A stretch of 64,000 nt of DNA, taken from the NCBI GenBank assembly GCA_036250225.1, contig JAPZLL010000017.1, positions 310,001 through 374,000 on the forward strand, read 5' to 3'. Under the pieces are notes generated by a model that was not told where the DNA came from, made no database searches, and saw nothing but the letters and a program-made list of their open reading frames with translations. Both the position numbers and the translations under genes were made by a program. The DNA is from Cercophora sp. LCS_1 (Eukaryota > Ascomycota > Sordariomycetes > Sordariales > Lasiosphaeriaceae). Shown here one piece after another: positions 8,902 to 19,989 of this stretch; position 1 is the stretch's first letter, and every line of letters begins with the position of its first letter.

Positions 8902-11506
8902 TCACCGCAAGTACTGGTCGAACTCCCACCCCAGCAGGCTCTTGGCATGATGAAACACCAACAAGTTCCCCCTGGCCTCAAATCTTGGATATCTGCCAGC
9001 ATTGACGTCTCCGCCCGTTCGCTTCTCAAGCTCCTGGGGACCAAATACTCTTTTCCGAGTTGTCGTATTCCAGATGCTGAGGTGATCCTTTCCGCACCTC
9101 TCTTTACCCTCTTCACTGAGAATCTCGCTGCTCAAAGCTGCAATCAGCAGCCCGCTGTCCGAGACCCATAGCACCACAAGGCTATGGTCAAAATAGCTTG
9201 GGCCGCGCTCATCGGGTGCAAGCCCATACTCTTCAGTGAAAATCCATCCAGGGTTCAGAGTTTGGACGACTTGCCCGGTTATATCGCGGCGTTCGATGAT
9301 ATGTCCTTCCTTCCAAATCACTAAATCCGTGTCTTCGGCTGTCTGGAGGGCTGCTGGTCCCTGGGCGTCCGCTTGATGAATGTAACTCACCGCCGAGGAG
9401 ACAGAAGGTTGCGCGATGGCCTCAAAGCTCTTGGTCAAAGATATGTTCACTGGACACCAGTTCCATCGTTGGATCTCCTGTACAGAAGCAAGGTTCCAGA
9501 CACCCGGAACACCTCTTCTGATCAAGATGACTTTTTTGGAGTCATGACTGAACCCAATCGACGCGATTTCCCTCATTTGGTTGCTTTCAATCTGTGATGG
9601 TGTAAATGGTCGGCTGCCTGGGACAAAACGCTTCCTCTTACCTCGGCGAGCCTGTAGTCTGTCTCCAATGACAGTGTAAGATGATCGTAATGGATGGCCC
9701 ACATCGAAAGCGAGGCGTTGTTTTCCGCAAGTGGCGTGTCTCCTCTTTCGTCACTTCCGCGACTGCGCCAGCTAAACACTGCTAGCAGTCGTCCGTCGGG
9801 TGAAATCGCAAACTTTCCGACCGCTTTCCCTGCCAACTCGGCACCACAGGAAAACCTCGCGCCACTCTTGATGTCGTAAAGCTTCGGTATGGACCACCTG
9901 TCTTGAAGCACTAGAACCCGGCCGTTGGGGGTGATCTTGACCGTCTCCGCCACGCTGGGTGTTGTGATGCGGAGGACTCCTTGGTCGTTGCTGGTCTCCT
10001 GCACAACTACTTGATTCCAAGGATGGACATAGGCGAGGAGTTGTCCGTCGAGCGAAACGTCAAAATCGCCAGAGTAGTAGTAATCGGTTTTAAACGTCCG
10101 TATCGCACGTAGGCTGTCAATATTGCCGGGTGGGCTGACTTGGAGGCGTTCCTGGCTTTGTGGCGGTTGTGACAGTACCTCAACTTTTGCGTCTGCCCAG
10201 ATGTCTTTCTCGTCGATGATCGGGCTGACATGCACATATCGTGGAAGAGGCTGGCGGATCACCACTGTTGTGTCCACTTCCCTGGGATCTGGGCCTTTTT
10301 CTTCAAGGGCTGACACGGCTTGAGAAGACTGCGTCTGCTGTTCTGACTCATCCAGGTTGAGATCATTCACAGAACCTGATTGGCTTTGTTGGGTTGACTC
10401 AGTCAGACCCGAGTCCTTGGGAGATGATCCTTTCCGCCGTGTGATCTGCCGATATCGGGCAAGAAACTTTGGCCACGGCTTTGAACGCTCCGGTTTCTTG
10501 GTTTGGCGCGGTTCTTTCTTCGGCTCCTCGACTGAGGGACGCTTCTCCTCGACCTTCGGGAGCTCATTGCACTCTGCCAAGCGCACTTCTTCCACATTGG
10601 CAGTCTCTTCCTCTTCTTCCCCCTGCTGCAGATATTGGTCTGGGATGTCTAGCGCCGTTGGCTGCGATGACTTCGGTGGCGCCACTGGCTCAACCTCCTC
10701 CTCAACCCAAGTCTTTCCCTCCTTCGATCCCGTGCTCTCTCCAGAAAAGCTCCGACGGTCGCCCTCCAAAACTGACCCACCGGCAACACTACTCTCGTAG
10801 TACGTAGCGGCCTCATCGATCCACCTCTGCACGACAAGTCTCTGCTGGTAGCCGCCACCTTCAAACCTCGCCGGCAGATCCTCGACTTGCTCCCTCAACT
10901 GCCGGATCTGATCCCTGATATCAGGCAATAGCGCCGCATGGTCCATGAGAACCACGTTACCCTTGACCAACAGCTGTGTATCATCCTTGATCGACTTGGT
11001 CGTGGATCTATCCTCCGTCAGCTCTCCTCTCCTCGCTTCTTCAACGGGCAAACGCAAAGCACAGCTCACAGCTTGATAAAATCCAACGCCAGGCTCAAAC
11101 ACCTCACATGCGTATCCAACTGCCGATTCAACCCCGCCGCTCTCTCTCGTCCGGAAAGCACCCACTTCGCGCCAGCCCGGGTGCCCAGCGCCGTGCCATA
11201 CTCGCCCAAAATCCCCTCAAACTCGCCAATCACAACCCCGCAGTTGGCAATGATCGACGGTACCTCGGTCGCCAAACTATCAGGGAGCTGGAGAAACCCG
11301 TAATGCCCAGATAACGGTTCCAGATCATCCTTGATCAGCCTGAGAATGATATCCAGCTCGGCGAGTTGGCGCGACGTGTCGGCGAGTTCCTTGCGAGCCT
11401 CGCGGCAGGAGCGCACAAAGATGGGGATCGCCGCCGATGATTTGGCGACTGCTACGAGGAGGGAACTGCATGAGGCCACCAGGCCGACAATGGCGGCTGC
11501 TTCCAT
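8902..11506 (-). CDS. Fungal STAND-type N-domain protein with WD/propeller-like C-terminus
   Basis: Three exons, 11506-11070, 11007-9642 and 9591-8902 (introns of 62 and 50 nt, donors GTGAGC and GTAAGA), giving about 830 residues. The N-terminus ('MEAAAIVGLVASCSSLLVAV', then a helical bundle with 'LDIILRLIKDDLEPLSGHYG') matches the short helical domain found at the start of many fungal NACHT/ankyrin STAND proteins. A highly charged, Ser/Glu/Pro/Gln-rich linker covers roughly 200-390. From about 430 on, repeated strands such as 'DFDVSLDGQLLAYVHPWNQ', 'KFAISPDGRLLAVFSW' and 'IGFSHDSKKVILIRRG' look like diverged WD40 or propeller blades. No P-loop NTPase is visible between them, so it is not a complete NLR-like protein. 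Function unknown; perhaps a scaffold. The exon joins are well supported by phase. Confidence 0.72.
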
Positions 11507-11835
11507 TTCTTGGTATGGTGTTGAGGCATGTGTGGTGTGGTGGTCAAGGGAGGGGTTTGATACGCGGAGTGGTCGAGGAAGGCACAATGTCGTGCTGCTC
11601 AGCCGCAGCTCATCAGCCGCACTAGGCTGCCTTGGGTGCCCTACATTGGCGGGGCAAGGAGTTCAACATCTTGAGATGGCAGCACGAAAGTGGCATTGGG
11701 CTTGAAGTCAGACGCCACAGCGCTTTACTCTAGTTCCTGGACTATGATACAGAAGAGAAAAATATCTGCCGCTATCGTACTCTCCATGCATCCATCTCAC
11801 CGACTGTTTGGGTCCCGGGAGGTGTAGTGGTAAAA

Positions 11836-11924
11836 CTAACCCTCATCCTCCGGACTGGGGATGGAGCGAACCTGATCCCCGCTCTCCGAGCCTGGGATGG
11901 AGTGGACCTAATCCTCATCCTCCG
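11836..11924. repeat. Degenerate 36-bp tandem repeat downstream of RPN2 stop
   Basis: In the 401-bp gap between the RPN2 3' end and the neighbouring gene's start (11507-11907, otherwise unremarkable), two related units begin at about 11850 and 11886. Read on the minus strand, the sequence around the RPN2 stop (CGGAGGATGAGGATTAG) recurs 72 bp downstream with one mismatch. The last codons and stop of RPN2 have therefore been duplicated into its 3' UTR. Confidence 0.7.
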
Positions 11925-14900
11925 CATCTGTAAAATAATCGAACTCTTTGGGTGTCGAGGCTTCCTGGTCGCCCTCGCCATCCTCGTCGATTGCCGTCAG
12001 CACGCCAACCGCAGCGGCCGCCCCGCTTCCGCTGCCGGCTGCACGACTTTCCTCCCGGCGGGCCATCTGCAAGAACTCATTGAGGTCGTTGAGATTCCGC
12101 GCTACGCCGCGCTGGCCCTCGCCGCGCTGCTGCAGCATCCGGCTGAAGGCGTCCAACGGCTGCTGCTGTCTTGGTGTCGCGCTGGCGCCGGCCGTGGCAC
12201 CGAGCGTGGGGGCCCGCTCCGTCGTTGCCTTCTTGAGCTTCTCCTCAACGAGAACCTTAGCCTTATCGGGCTCACTGTCCAAGAGGAGGAGGGGGCCGCC
12301 GGTCGGCTTCTTGACGGGCCTGTGGCGGCCCGCCGGGAAGCTGATGTACTTGAGCTGACCGGGAAGAACCCGGGACATGTTCTCCATCTCGTAGCCAACC
12401 TTTTCCTTCTCGGCCTTCTTCTTTGCATCGGCAGTCTCCTTCTCGGCGCTCTCGCCCTCCTTCTTGTCCTTGGAGTCGTCCTTCTTATCGTCGAGCTCCA
12501 TCTTATCAGTATGGCCTCCTGCGACCACCCTAGTAGGCGTGTCCAGGTCCATGCTCTCGCGGCGCTGAGCGCGCTCCTTCTTTTGAGCACGACGCTTCGC
12601 CTGAGCTGTCGTCGACAAGATGGCTGTCGTGACGAGAGTAGGGCCCTCCTCGGTCTTGACCTCCTGCTCGGGAGGGTAGTCGAACAAACTGGGCCGGGTG
12701 TTGCTGTGGAAGCTGACCTTGGGAATGTCCAGCTCGTGGTCGAGACCGATGATGGAGGTGGGCACGAAGCTGAGCGACAGGAAGTGGGTGAAGGGGAACC
12801 AATACCAGTATTGGGTGAAGACGGCCATACCGACAATGCCGGGCATGTTCAGGTTGCCCGTCTGCGTCTGGAGGCCGATGGTGCAGTTGCGGCCACCGGC
12901 GTCAATGATACCCAACGCGAGCGACGCGCCAAACTTGGTCATGGCGTCCTCGTGACGGTCACCCACCACCTTCTTGAGAGTCTTGCGGATCGAGGCAACC
13001 TTAGGGTTCATTGCTTCATTCTGTTGGACAAGGATCATGGAAAGCGCAATGTGTGCGCCTTGCCGCACAAAGTCGGTCGGGTCCTTCATCATGGGCTCGA
13101 GAAGATCGATGGCTTCGTCGAGCCCGGTGCCGGCACACGAGATACCTAGCGCCATGGCAGAGCCGTATCGGACGTGGGGGTTGTACGACTCAGCCAAGAG
13201 TTCCACCATGCGAGGCACGCTTCCGGGCTTGCGGAAGAGGATGAAACCCAAGCTCATGACAGCAATCCTGCGAACGTCATCGTTCACGTCGCTGACAGCA
13301 TAGTGGAGAAGCTTGCGGATGGCCTTGTTGCTGCCAGTACCGCAGTATGCCAGTGCAACGGTAAGAATACCGCCATAGCGAAGGATCGGGTCGGGGTCGT
13401 TGAGCAGCGTTTCGATCTGTCCGTCAGCGCTCTCCTGTCGCCCATACATGATGAGCGCCATGCCGAGCGCGCAGCCGCGAACAATCTTCTCGTGCGTTGT
13501 CTCGTGGGCGTACTGGAACATCTCCGCAAGGACCCTAGCATTTCCGGTTCCCAGGTTGATCAAGCCCATGGCCAAACCGACGGCTTCACCATTGAGTGCC
13601 GAGTCGGCAAAAAGCTTCTCCTTGAGGTCCTCCGAAATTTGAGCATTGCCGGTGGCCATGCCTGCAATACCCAAGCCAAGAGCACCGCCGTGTTGGACGA
13701 CTTCCTGGCTAGAGCTGACGAACATGCTGCGGAGAAACTCGAGCGCATCGGCGCCGTGGTTGGCATGGATGAGACCGTAGGCATAGAGGGCGCCTCCTTG
13801 ACTATAGAGCGACCCGCTGCTGACGCCATTGCCGGATTTTGGCAAGTAGGGGTCGAGGAGAACGCGAGCCTGTGTGAGGTTACCGCGATGCATCACACCG
13901 AGCGCCGCGGTCGCCGTGAACTTGGACCAGTTGATGGCCTTGCCGAGCCACTCCAGATTCTCACGGAAGAACTTGTCGTTGGTTGTTCCAGCATTCATGA
14001 AGGCATTGCAAAAAGTGAGGGCCGAGTGGAAGATCGAGTTCCTGGCCTCGAGGCTGTCACGGATTTTGTTCAAGATACTCGAGTCGGTGCGGTTGTTGCG
14101 GTAAAGAAATTCGAGGTTGAGTTCGATAGCCTTGCTCCCGTCGAGGATGGATCGGATGTTCCCGTAAGCTTTGACGGCGTCCTTAGACAGGTCGGATTCC
14201 GACTCGTCCTGGTCCTCAAGCAAGGGCTCATTCTCCGCCGCCTCCTCAGTAGCGCCCTCGGCAGCAGCCGGTTTCGGTTCCTTGGGCTCGGGAAGTGACT
14301 TGAGAATCTTCGCTAGGAACTCCTGCGTGCCGTTGTCGTACAAGTCGAATGCTATTTGGTATGCCGTTACCTTGGAAGTCTGATCTCCCTTGGTGACGAG
14401 CTGTTGGAGAAGCGTGGATGCCTCCTCGTCCGAGTCGAGATAAACAACGCACTTGGCGATCGCAAAGTAATCGGGGTTGGGAATGTCGCTGAGAAGATCG
14501 AGAACTAGGCGCAGAATCTCAATCCGCAGGCTGCGCTCTTGAACGACATCCATGCAGATACTGAGTGCGTAGTCCATCAGCTCCTCGGCCGACCCTTGAC
14601 CCTCTTGAGGCTTGCTCTTAGCATCCTCCCTAGCTCTCCTGATAACAGTGCGGAGAACGTCGAGGTTCTTGGCTTCCACAGCGATGCCAACCACCTGCCG
14701 GTACTTGCCCTCCTTCAGGCAGCTCTCAAATAGGCGCTCAATAACATTTTGCAGGGCTCTCTGTGTTGTTGTATCTGTGATCTGGGCGATGGACGCAGAG
14801 CGACCCTCCTTGGTAGGCTGGAACGAGGGATCCAGGATCGTGTTGTCGGCTGAGGCGCGCGAGAGCAGGGACTTGGACGGGAGCGTCGACTGGGAGAAAG

Positions 14901-15406
14901 GTGTTGTGGGCGAGATCAAGACGGACCCCTCGGTACCGCTGCCGACGGTAGTAGTGAGGGCGGGGAGGGAGGCATCCGCCTTTGATTGCTTCGAAGGAGC
15001 GTGACGTGACGAAGAGACGGCGATGTACTGGTCGATGCACTTGGAGATGATGGTCTCCTCGAACTCGCCGGGCGCATCGAGCTTGAAGAGAGGGCCGGCG
15101 GCCAGGGCAAATGTCATGCTCTCATTGTAGGCCTGGAGGTGGAAGTAGACTTTGGCAAGAACGAGAGCGGCAAGCTGGCGCTCCGGGAAGGTCTCGTCCT
15201 CGTAAAGGGCCTCACTGTGAAACCAACCGTTAGCTCTGAAAACTTGGAAATCAAGGGACTACGGACATCTGGCTTAGGGCATCCGCGACCTCAATCCAGA
15301 CCGTGTCAATATCCTCATTGAGGGTCTTGAGCGCAAAAACTTTGAGTTCGGTCTCCTCGTCGGCGAGAAAAGCTAGAACTCCGACCGCAGTGACGAGCCC
15401 AGGCAT
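11908..15406 (-). CDS. RPN2: 26S proteasome regulatory particle non-ATPase subunit Rpn2 (PSMD1)
   Basis: Two exons, 15406-15267 and 15214-11908, separated by a 52-nt intron with a GTCCGT donor and CACAG acceptor; 1148 residues, a normal length for Rpn2. The join yields 'ALSQIEALYEDE', matching the conserved N-terminus of the family. The N-terminal helical rod leads into the proteasome/cyclosome (PC) repeats at about 430-830, seen as recurring Gly-Ala pairs such as 'GALYAYGLIHANHG', 'LGLGIAGMATGN', 'YGSAMALGISCAGTG' and 'FGASLALGIIDAGG'. A Lys/Glu-rich insert (about 920-1000) precedes the C-terminal 'YISFPAGRHRPVKKPTGG'. Rpn2 scaffolds the base of the 19S particle and docks Rpn13. The gene is divergent from CET1 across 1.5 kb. 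Long antisense frames over it are byproducts of codon bias. Confidence 0.97.
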
Positions 15407-16896
15407 GATGGCGACGGTTAGCGCTGCACTGCGCGGAACAACAGCTCGCGTTGGTTATTATCGTTATTGGTGATTGGGCCTTTCGCACTGGCGGCGATGA
15501 ATGTCCTTGAGATGGGTGGGATCTTTGATGAATGAAAGGCGCGCAGGCGGTAACGTTGTTGGGCTGTGGAGGGTTGCTGATGGACCCAAGATCGAGCTCG
15601 AAGGTTCGCGACGAACAGGCTCCACGTTCCACGTCAGGAGCTCCTGCCTTGCGCCTCGGTTAGGTAAGCTGGCTTGAGCTTGGGCCTTGTCCAACCAGTC
15701 GCAAATCGGTGATTGGGATTTTCCATTCCTGCCAAGCCCTGCTGGCTCCACTCGGCACAAGAAATCTTGTCTCACACACAAGCTCGGCCAAGGTGACGGT
15801 CTCACCTGTGCCAGTGGCTACGATAGAAAAATATCGGTAGGGATACAGCATGAGGCCGAAGCCCTGATTCTTGTGTGAGCGCACACAATCTGGGGGGGCT
15901 GTGGCCATCGGCACATGCGAGCAGTCGCGGCGAGACTCAGTGGACAACCCAAATGCTCGCACGGGCCAGATGGCACTCCACGTAATCTGAACTAGTGGGC
16001 TAGACCTATTCCGGCTAGGCAGCGTTTCGCCGCAACTGGAGCGCGGATTGGAGACCAGCAAGCGCGGAAATTTTTTGACAGGCTTTTGTCCTCTGGACTC
16101 GCAGCTGTTGGCCTCTCGAGCTCCAAATCCAAGAGGTGCTTGTACTCCGTAACACTTGATGACTCTGAGCACCGCCCGCATGGCCAAAACAGCAGCTAGT
16201 GGAGTCACAAACCATGGTTTATCTACGACTTCGTGTCAAGTAGAGATAGCTTGTTCAAACGGCTTCACGCCAGGCAAATAGCGGCGTCATCTGCATGCGG
16301 ATGCGAGGCCATTGTTAGGCAAGACATTCTGTTTGGAGCGGCGGGCGGGACTTGCTGCTTCCTCCCCAGCCCAGCAGCCAAGCACATGCCCGGGCCACCA
16401 AGAATCCACATTGGCAGAATCGCTGTTGCGCACACATCGACCATTTTAGACCTCCCCATCAAAGCGCGCTTGCGACAGACATAAGACGGCGATGCAGTCG
16501 CGCGCGCAGTAACCAGCGAGGCTCTTTCACCCTTCGCCGAGCCCTTCGTGACATGGGAGCGAAGCCCGGCGCGTGCCCTGCCTGCGACCCTCGAGCCTCC
16601 TCCATTCTCCCGGATCGAATGCACGACACGACGATGTGACGCCGTTTGCCGCATCGCCATAGCCTCCAGCCACGACCACATCGCATTGCCGACACCTGCC
16701 CGACTATTGCCGCAATCGCGACATAGCATCAACGACAACACAGCGCGCCGCTCGATGAACTGCGGGAGGAGGGCTGCCACGTAACAGTGTGTGCGCGCGA
16801 CCGTCACCCGCGTTGGCGCTGGGTCAAGCCGGGACGGACGGCAAGAGCGAAGAGCGATAACAGCACTCGAACTGCGAGCCATCGCCACCCGACAAG
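15407..16896. other. Divergent intergenic region between RPN2 and CET1
   Basis: 1.49 kb that must hold both promoters and 5' UTRs. Minus-strand frames at 15660-16208 and 16265-16888 are open but have no domain, and plus-strand frames overlap them; I treat them as chance. No TATA box or PACE-like proteasome element was confidently recognised. Confidence 0.55.
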
Positions 16897-19537
16897 ATGG
16901 ATCTCCGGGGAATGCTTAATGATAATGGCCCGGCGGCGTCGACCCCAAGCAAGCCGCCGCCGCCCGCGATGCCGTCGACGCCGGTGCAAACAAACGCCCA
17001 CCAGCCATTCCGCGACTACAGCCAGACGCAGCCTTCACCCGGGCGGCACATCTCCCTCGACTACAGCATGCAGCAAGCCCCTCCGGGCGCCTTTGCATCC
17101 CCACCTCCTTATCACCCCTCGGCCGGCCCGTACCCCAACCGGCCTGCGCCGCCTCCGCCGCCCCTCCAGCAGATCTCGCCCAATGACCTCCGGTCCCCGA
17201 GCATCGCGCCCGGGCCCGGCCCGTCGCCGTACCGGCCCACGCCCACGTCGTCCATCAGCGCGGCGAGCGGCGGCTACCCATTCCCCCAGCAGCAGCAGAC
17301 GCCGACAAGCCCTGTGCAACGGCACCAGTACCCGCCACAGCATCCATATCACAGAGACAGCTTCCCCCAGCCGGCGGTGCCCGTGGGTGTGACAGGCCCG
17401 CCCGGCAATGTCTCGTATATGCAGGGACAGCAGGTGCCCCAGACTCCGCCGGTCGCAACGCCTGGCGGGCATCCCTATCCTCACCAGAGATCGCAATCGA
17501 CCCACTCGACGCCGACGCCGACGTCCGCCCACAGCCAGCACGCACAATATGGCGCGCCGTTTGTCCAGGGCAGTCCAGTTGCTACGCATCATCCCATGCC
17601 GCAGATGGACTCACAACAGCAGCGGCAATCATCCCAACCCCCCACTCCGGTGGCGGCTCCATTGTCTCGCCAAACAATAGGAAGCTTCGGCCAGCCGCCA
17701 AGCCCTTACCAGCAACGTTTGTCCACAATCGCGCCTTATCCACACCCACCGTCCCAAAGGTCTCCACCACAACCGCTTGCACCTGCCCTTCCGCCTTCTC
17801 TCTCCCGACATCAAAGCAACGCCAGCATTTACGATCCAATTGCGCACAGCCAAGAGTCTCACCGCCGCTCCCAATCGCAATCACAGCCGCAGCCGCAGCC
17901 ACCGCACATTGACCGAGACCGAAGCATTAGCGTGAGCCCGAAAACCCGAGTACCCAGTCTTCCCGGCAGTGCAGGCCGACCGCCGAGTTTGGTTTCCGAA
18001 CCGGATCCGCGACAAGTCCACCTCGCCTCCGCCATGCCGGGCACCATCACCACCGACGACCGCGACCGGGCCATGACGCCCGCCAAGCGCAAGCTCGACG
18101 ACAGGGAGCTACGTCCCGACGAGTTGGAACGACGAGAGACTCGGCCGCCGCCCTTCGAGGCAACCACAAACGGCAGGGCCACGCGCGTCGAGCCCATTGC
18201 ACCTCCCCAACGACAGCCGACGCAGCCACCGCCGAAGCGGAGGAAGATTTATAAGGTTCCTCCGGTGTGGGCCCAAACTCTTCCCTCGGGCCGAGAACCG
18301 AATAATGTCAACTACGAGCTATACAAACCGAACAATCACGGCAGTGCGGGGTCGCAAGTCAATGGCAAAGCCGACAGTCTTCCCAGCCGCCACCCGTCGC
18401 CAGAAGAACGACGCGTGCCGGCCCAACACGCACCTGTACCTGCCGCACAGCCTGCCGCCGTACCAGCACCCCCAGAAACAATAATGGACGGCCCCTTGGG
18501 CCCATGGGAGCCGAGCATCACAGGCACGGCGCCCCAGGCAGGTGTTGCCAAGGCAGTAGCAGATTGGTTGTTCAACTACGTCGTTTGCCACCCAGACATC
18601 AACCAGATCCAGGGCTTCGGCGTGCACTTTGAAATTGAAGCCAAGTTGGGAACCCTGATTGACCGTAACACGAAGCAGAGGGTGGAGAATGGCGCGGTCA
18701 CGGAGTGTATTCTGAACGAAGTAGCCTCGTTGGGTTTCCGAAGTAGTATGAGCGAGGTAAGCATTGGATTTCAGCCCCCCTCCCCGGCTTCGGCCACATG
18801 ACTGACGTCTTTCAGGGCCAGCACAAAGCATTCAACGAGTTCCTGAATACCATGGTCCTTCAAGCACACCCTGACAACAAAGACCGCACTGGGCCGCGGG
18901 TACCAATAAAATACAAACACCGCCGCGAGATCGACAAGTTTTTTGAGATCCCCCCCAACATGCGCAACAGTATGCTTCCGGCCTGTGTTTCCGGGCCGAT
19001 ATCAAAGCGCGGGCATCAAGCCAAGGTGCGGGTCACGTACGACCAAAAGACCAATGAGGTTCTCGCCAAGATCGTGAAGGCGCGCGTCGCCGACATCAGC
19101 CTGCACATGCCCGAATACCCCCTCGACTGCCGAATCAGCATCAACCTCGAGATGGACTGGGATGGCGATGTTGAGGAGCTGGAGCGACTTCCCCAAGGCA
19201 ACCGACCGCCGCCGCCGAACAGGAACAAGGACCGGTTGAGCTACAACCACGGGCCATACCAGGTTGACTTGACTCAGGTGATCCAGGTCATCGCAGGGCC
19301 AGGTGTAAGTCACTCCCGTAACCAGTGTGGGACTGTGAAGCTAACATAAAACAGGGCGCCCAACGCCACGAAAAGGAACACGAACTGGAGATCGAGATGA
19401 ACGCGGACATCGTGCTCGACCAGGGAAATAAGGCCAAGGCAGGCTTGTTGAATCAGTATTACGACCTGGTGGAAGGCTTCATCAATAATATTAGGGTCAT
19501 GACGAAAAAGGCAGGCGAGTTTCCTGGTGCGTATTAG
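16897..19537 (+). CDS. CET1: mRNA-capping enzyme subunit beta (RNA 5'-triphosphatase)
   Basis: Three exons, 16897-18756, 18816-19304 and 19355-19537, giving 843 residues. It belongs to the metal-dependent tunnel family of fungal RNA triphosphatases, which remove the gamma-phosphate of nascent pre-mRNA before capping in the nucleus. The first 530 or so residues are Pro/Gln/Ser-rich and low complexity. The catalytic domain starts near 545 and holds the two metal-binding glutamate strands: 'VHFEIEAKLGTLID' at about 575 and 'HELEIEMNADIVLD' at about 790. Tunnel-strand basic motifs 'YKHRREIDKFFE', 'KVRVTYDQ' and 'PLDCRISINLEMDWD' lie between them. Donors GTAAGC and GTAAGT are strong. The N-terminal extension is longer than in budding yeast, as is usual in Pezizomycotina. 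The start was chosen as the first ATG of the frame. Confidence 0.93.
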
Positions 19538-19989
19538 GTGTTTGGGCTTGGGCGGGATGGACCGCCCAACGAAAAAAAAAACAACTGTTTAATGCCTTTT
19601 GAGGCGTGTGTCACTTCACTATTCTGGTTTCTTTTGTATCGGAAGGCATGCTTCGGCGGCGGATGGGTTTGGGCTTCCAATAGATACCATACTGTTATCC
19701 TTTGTGGTGTTGGGAGATGCTCCGGATGGAGCCAATAAATGTTTGCAAGTGTCTTCATCTAGCACCATGCATCTTGTGCATCTGGGCTTCGGGCTCACCC
19801 CGTTCCAGTGGTGGACGAATACCGCTTCAACGGTTTATATGTTTCGATCGTCTGTCGTGGACTCTCGTGGTCACGAGCGTCTTAAACAATGCTATAAACA
19901 CTACAATATCCCGGGTTAGAAACAGAAAATCAGGTCATATATCGAAACCCATGACCCTAAGCCTACAACATGAAGCCGAGATTCAATGG
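19538..19989. other. Intergenic region between convergent loci
   Basis: 452 bp between the CET1 stop and the 3' end of the ankyrin pseudogene. An A9 run at 19575 may belong to the CET1 3' UTR. No gene is seen. Confidence 0.55.

Noticed and set aside
11827..14298. Long plus-strand frames of 440 and 374 codons
   Set aside because: They lie antisense to RPN2, whose identity is certain, and show no domain; codon bias of the GC-rich gene keeps the opposite frame open.
15660..16888. Minus-strand frames of 182 and 207 codons between RPN2 and CET1
   Set aside because: No domain, no splice partners, and competing frames on the other strand; more likely promoter DNA of the divergent pair.
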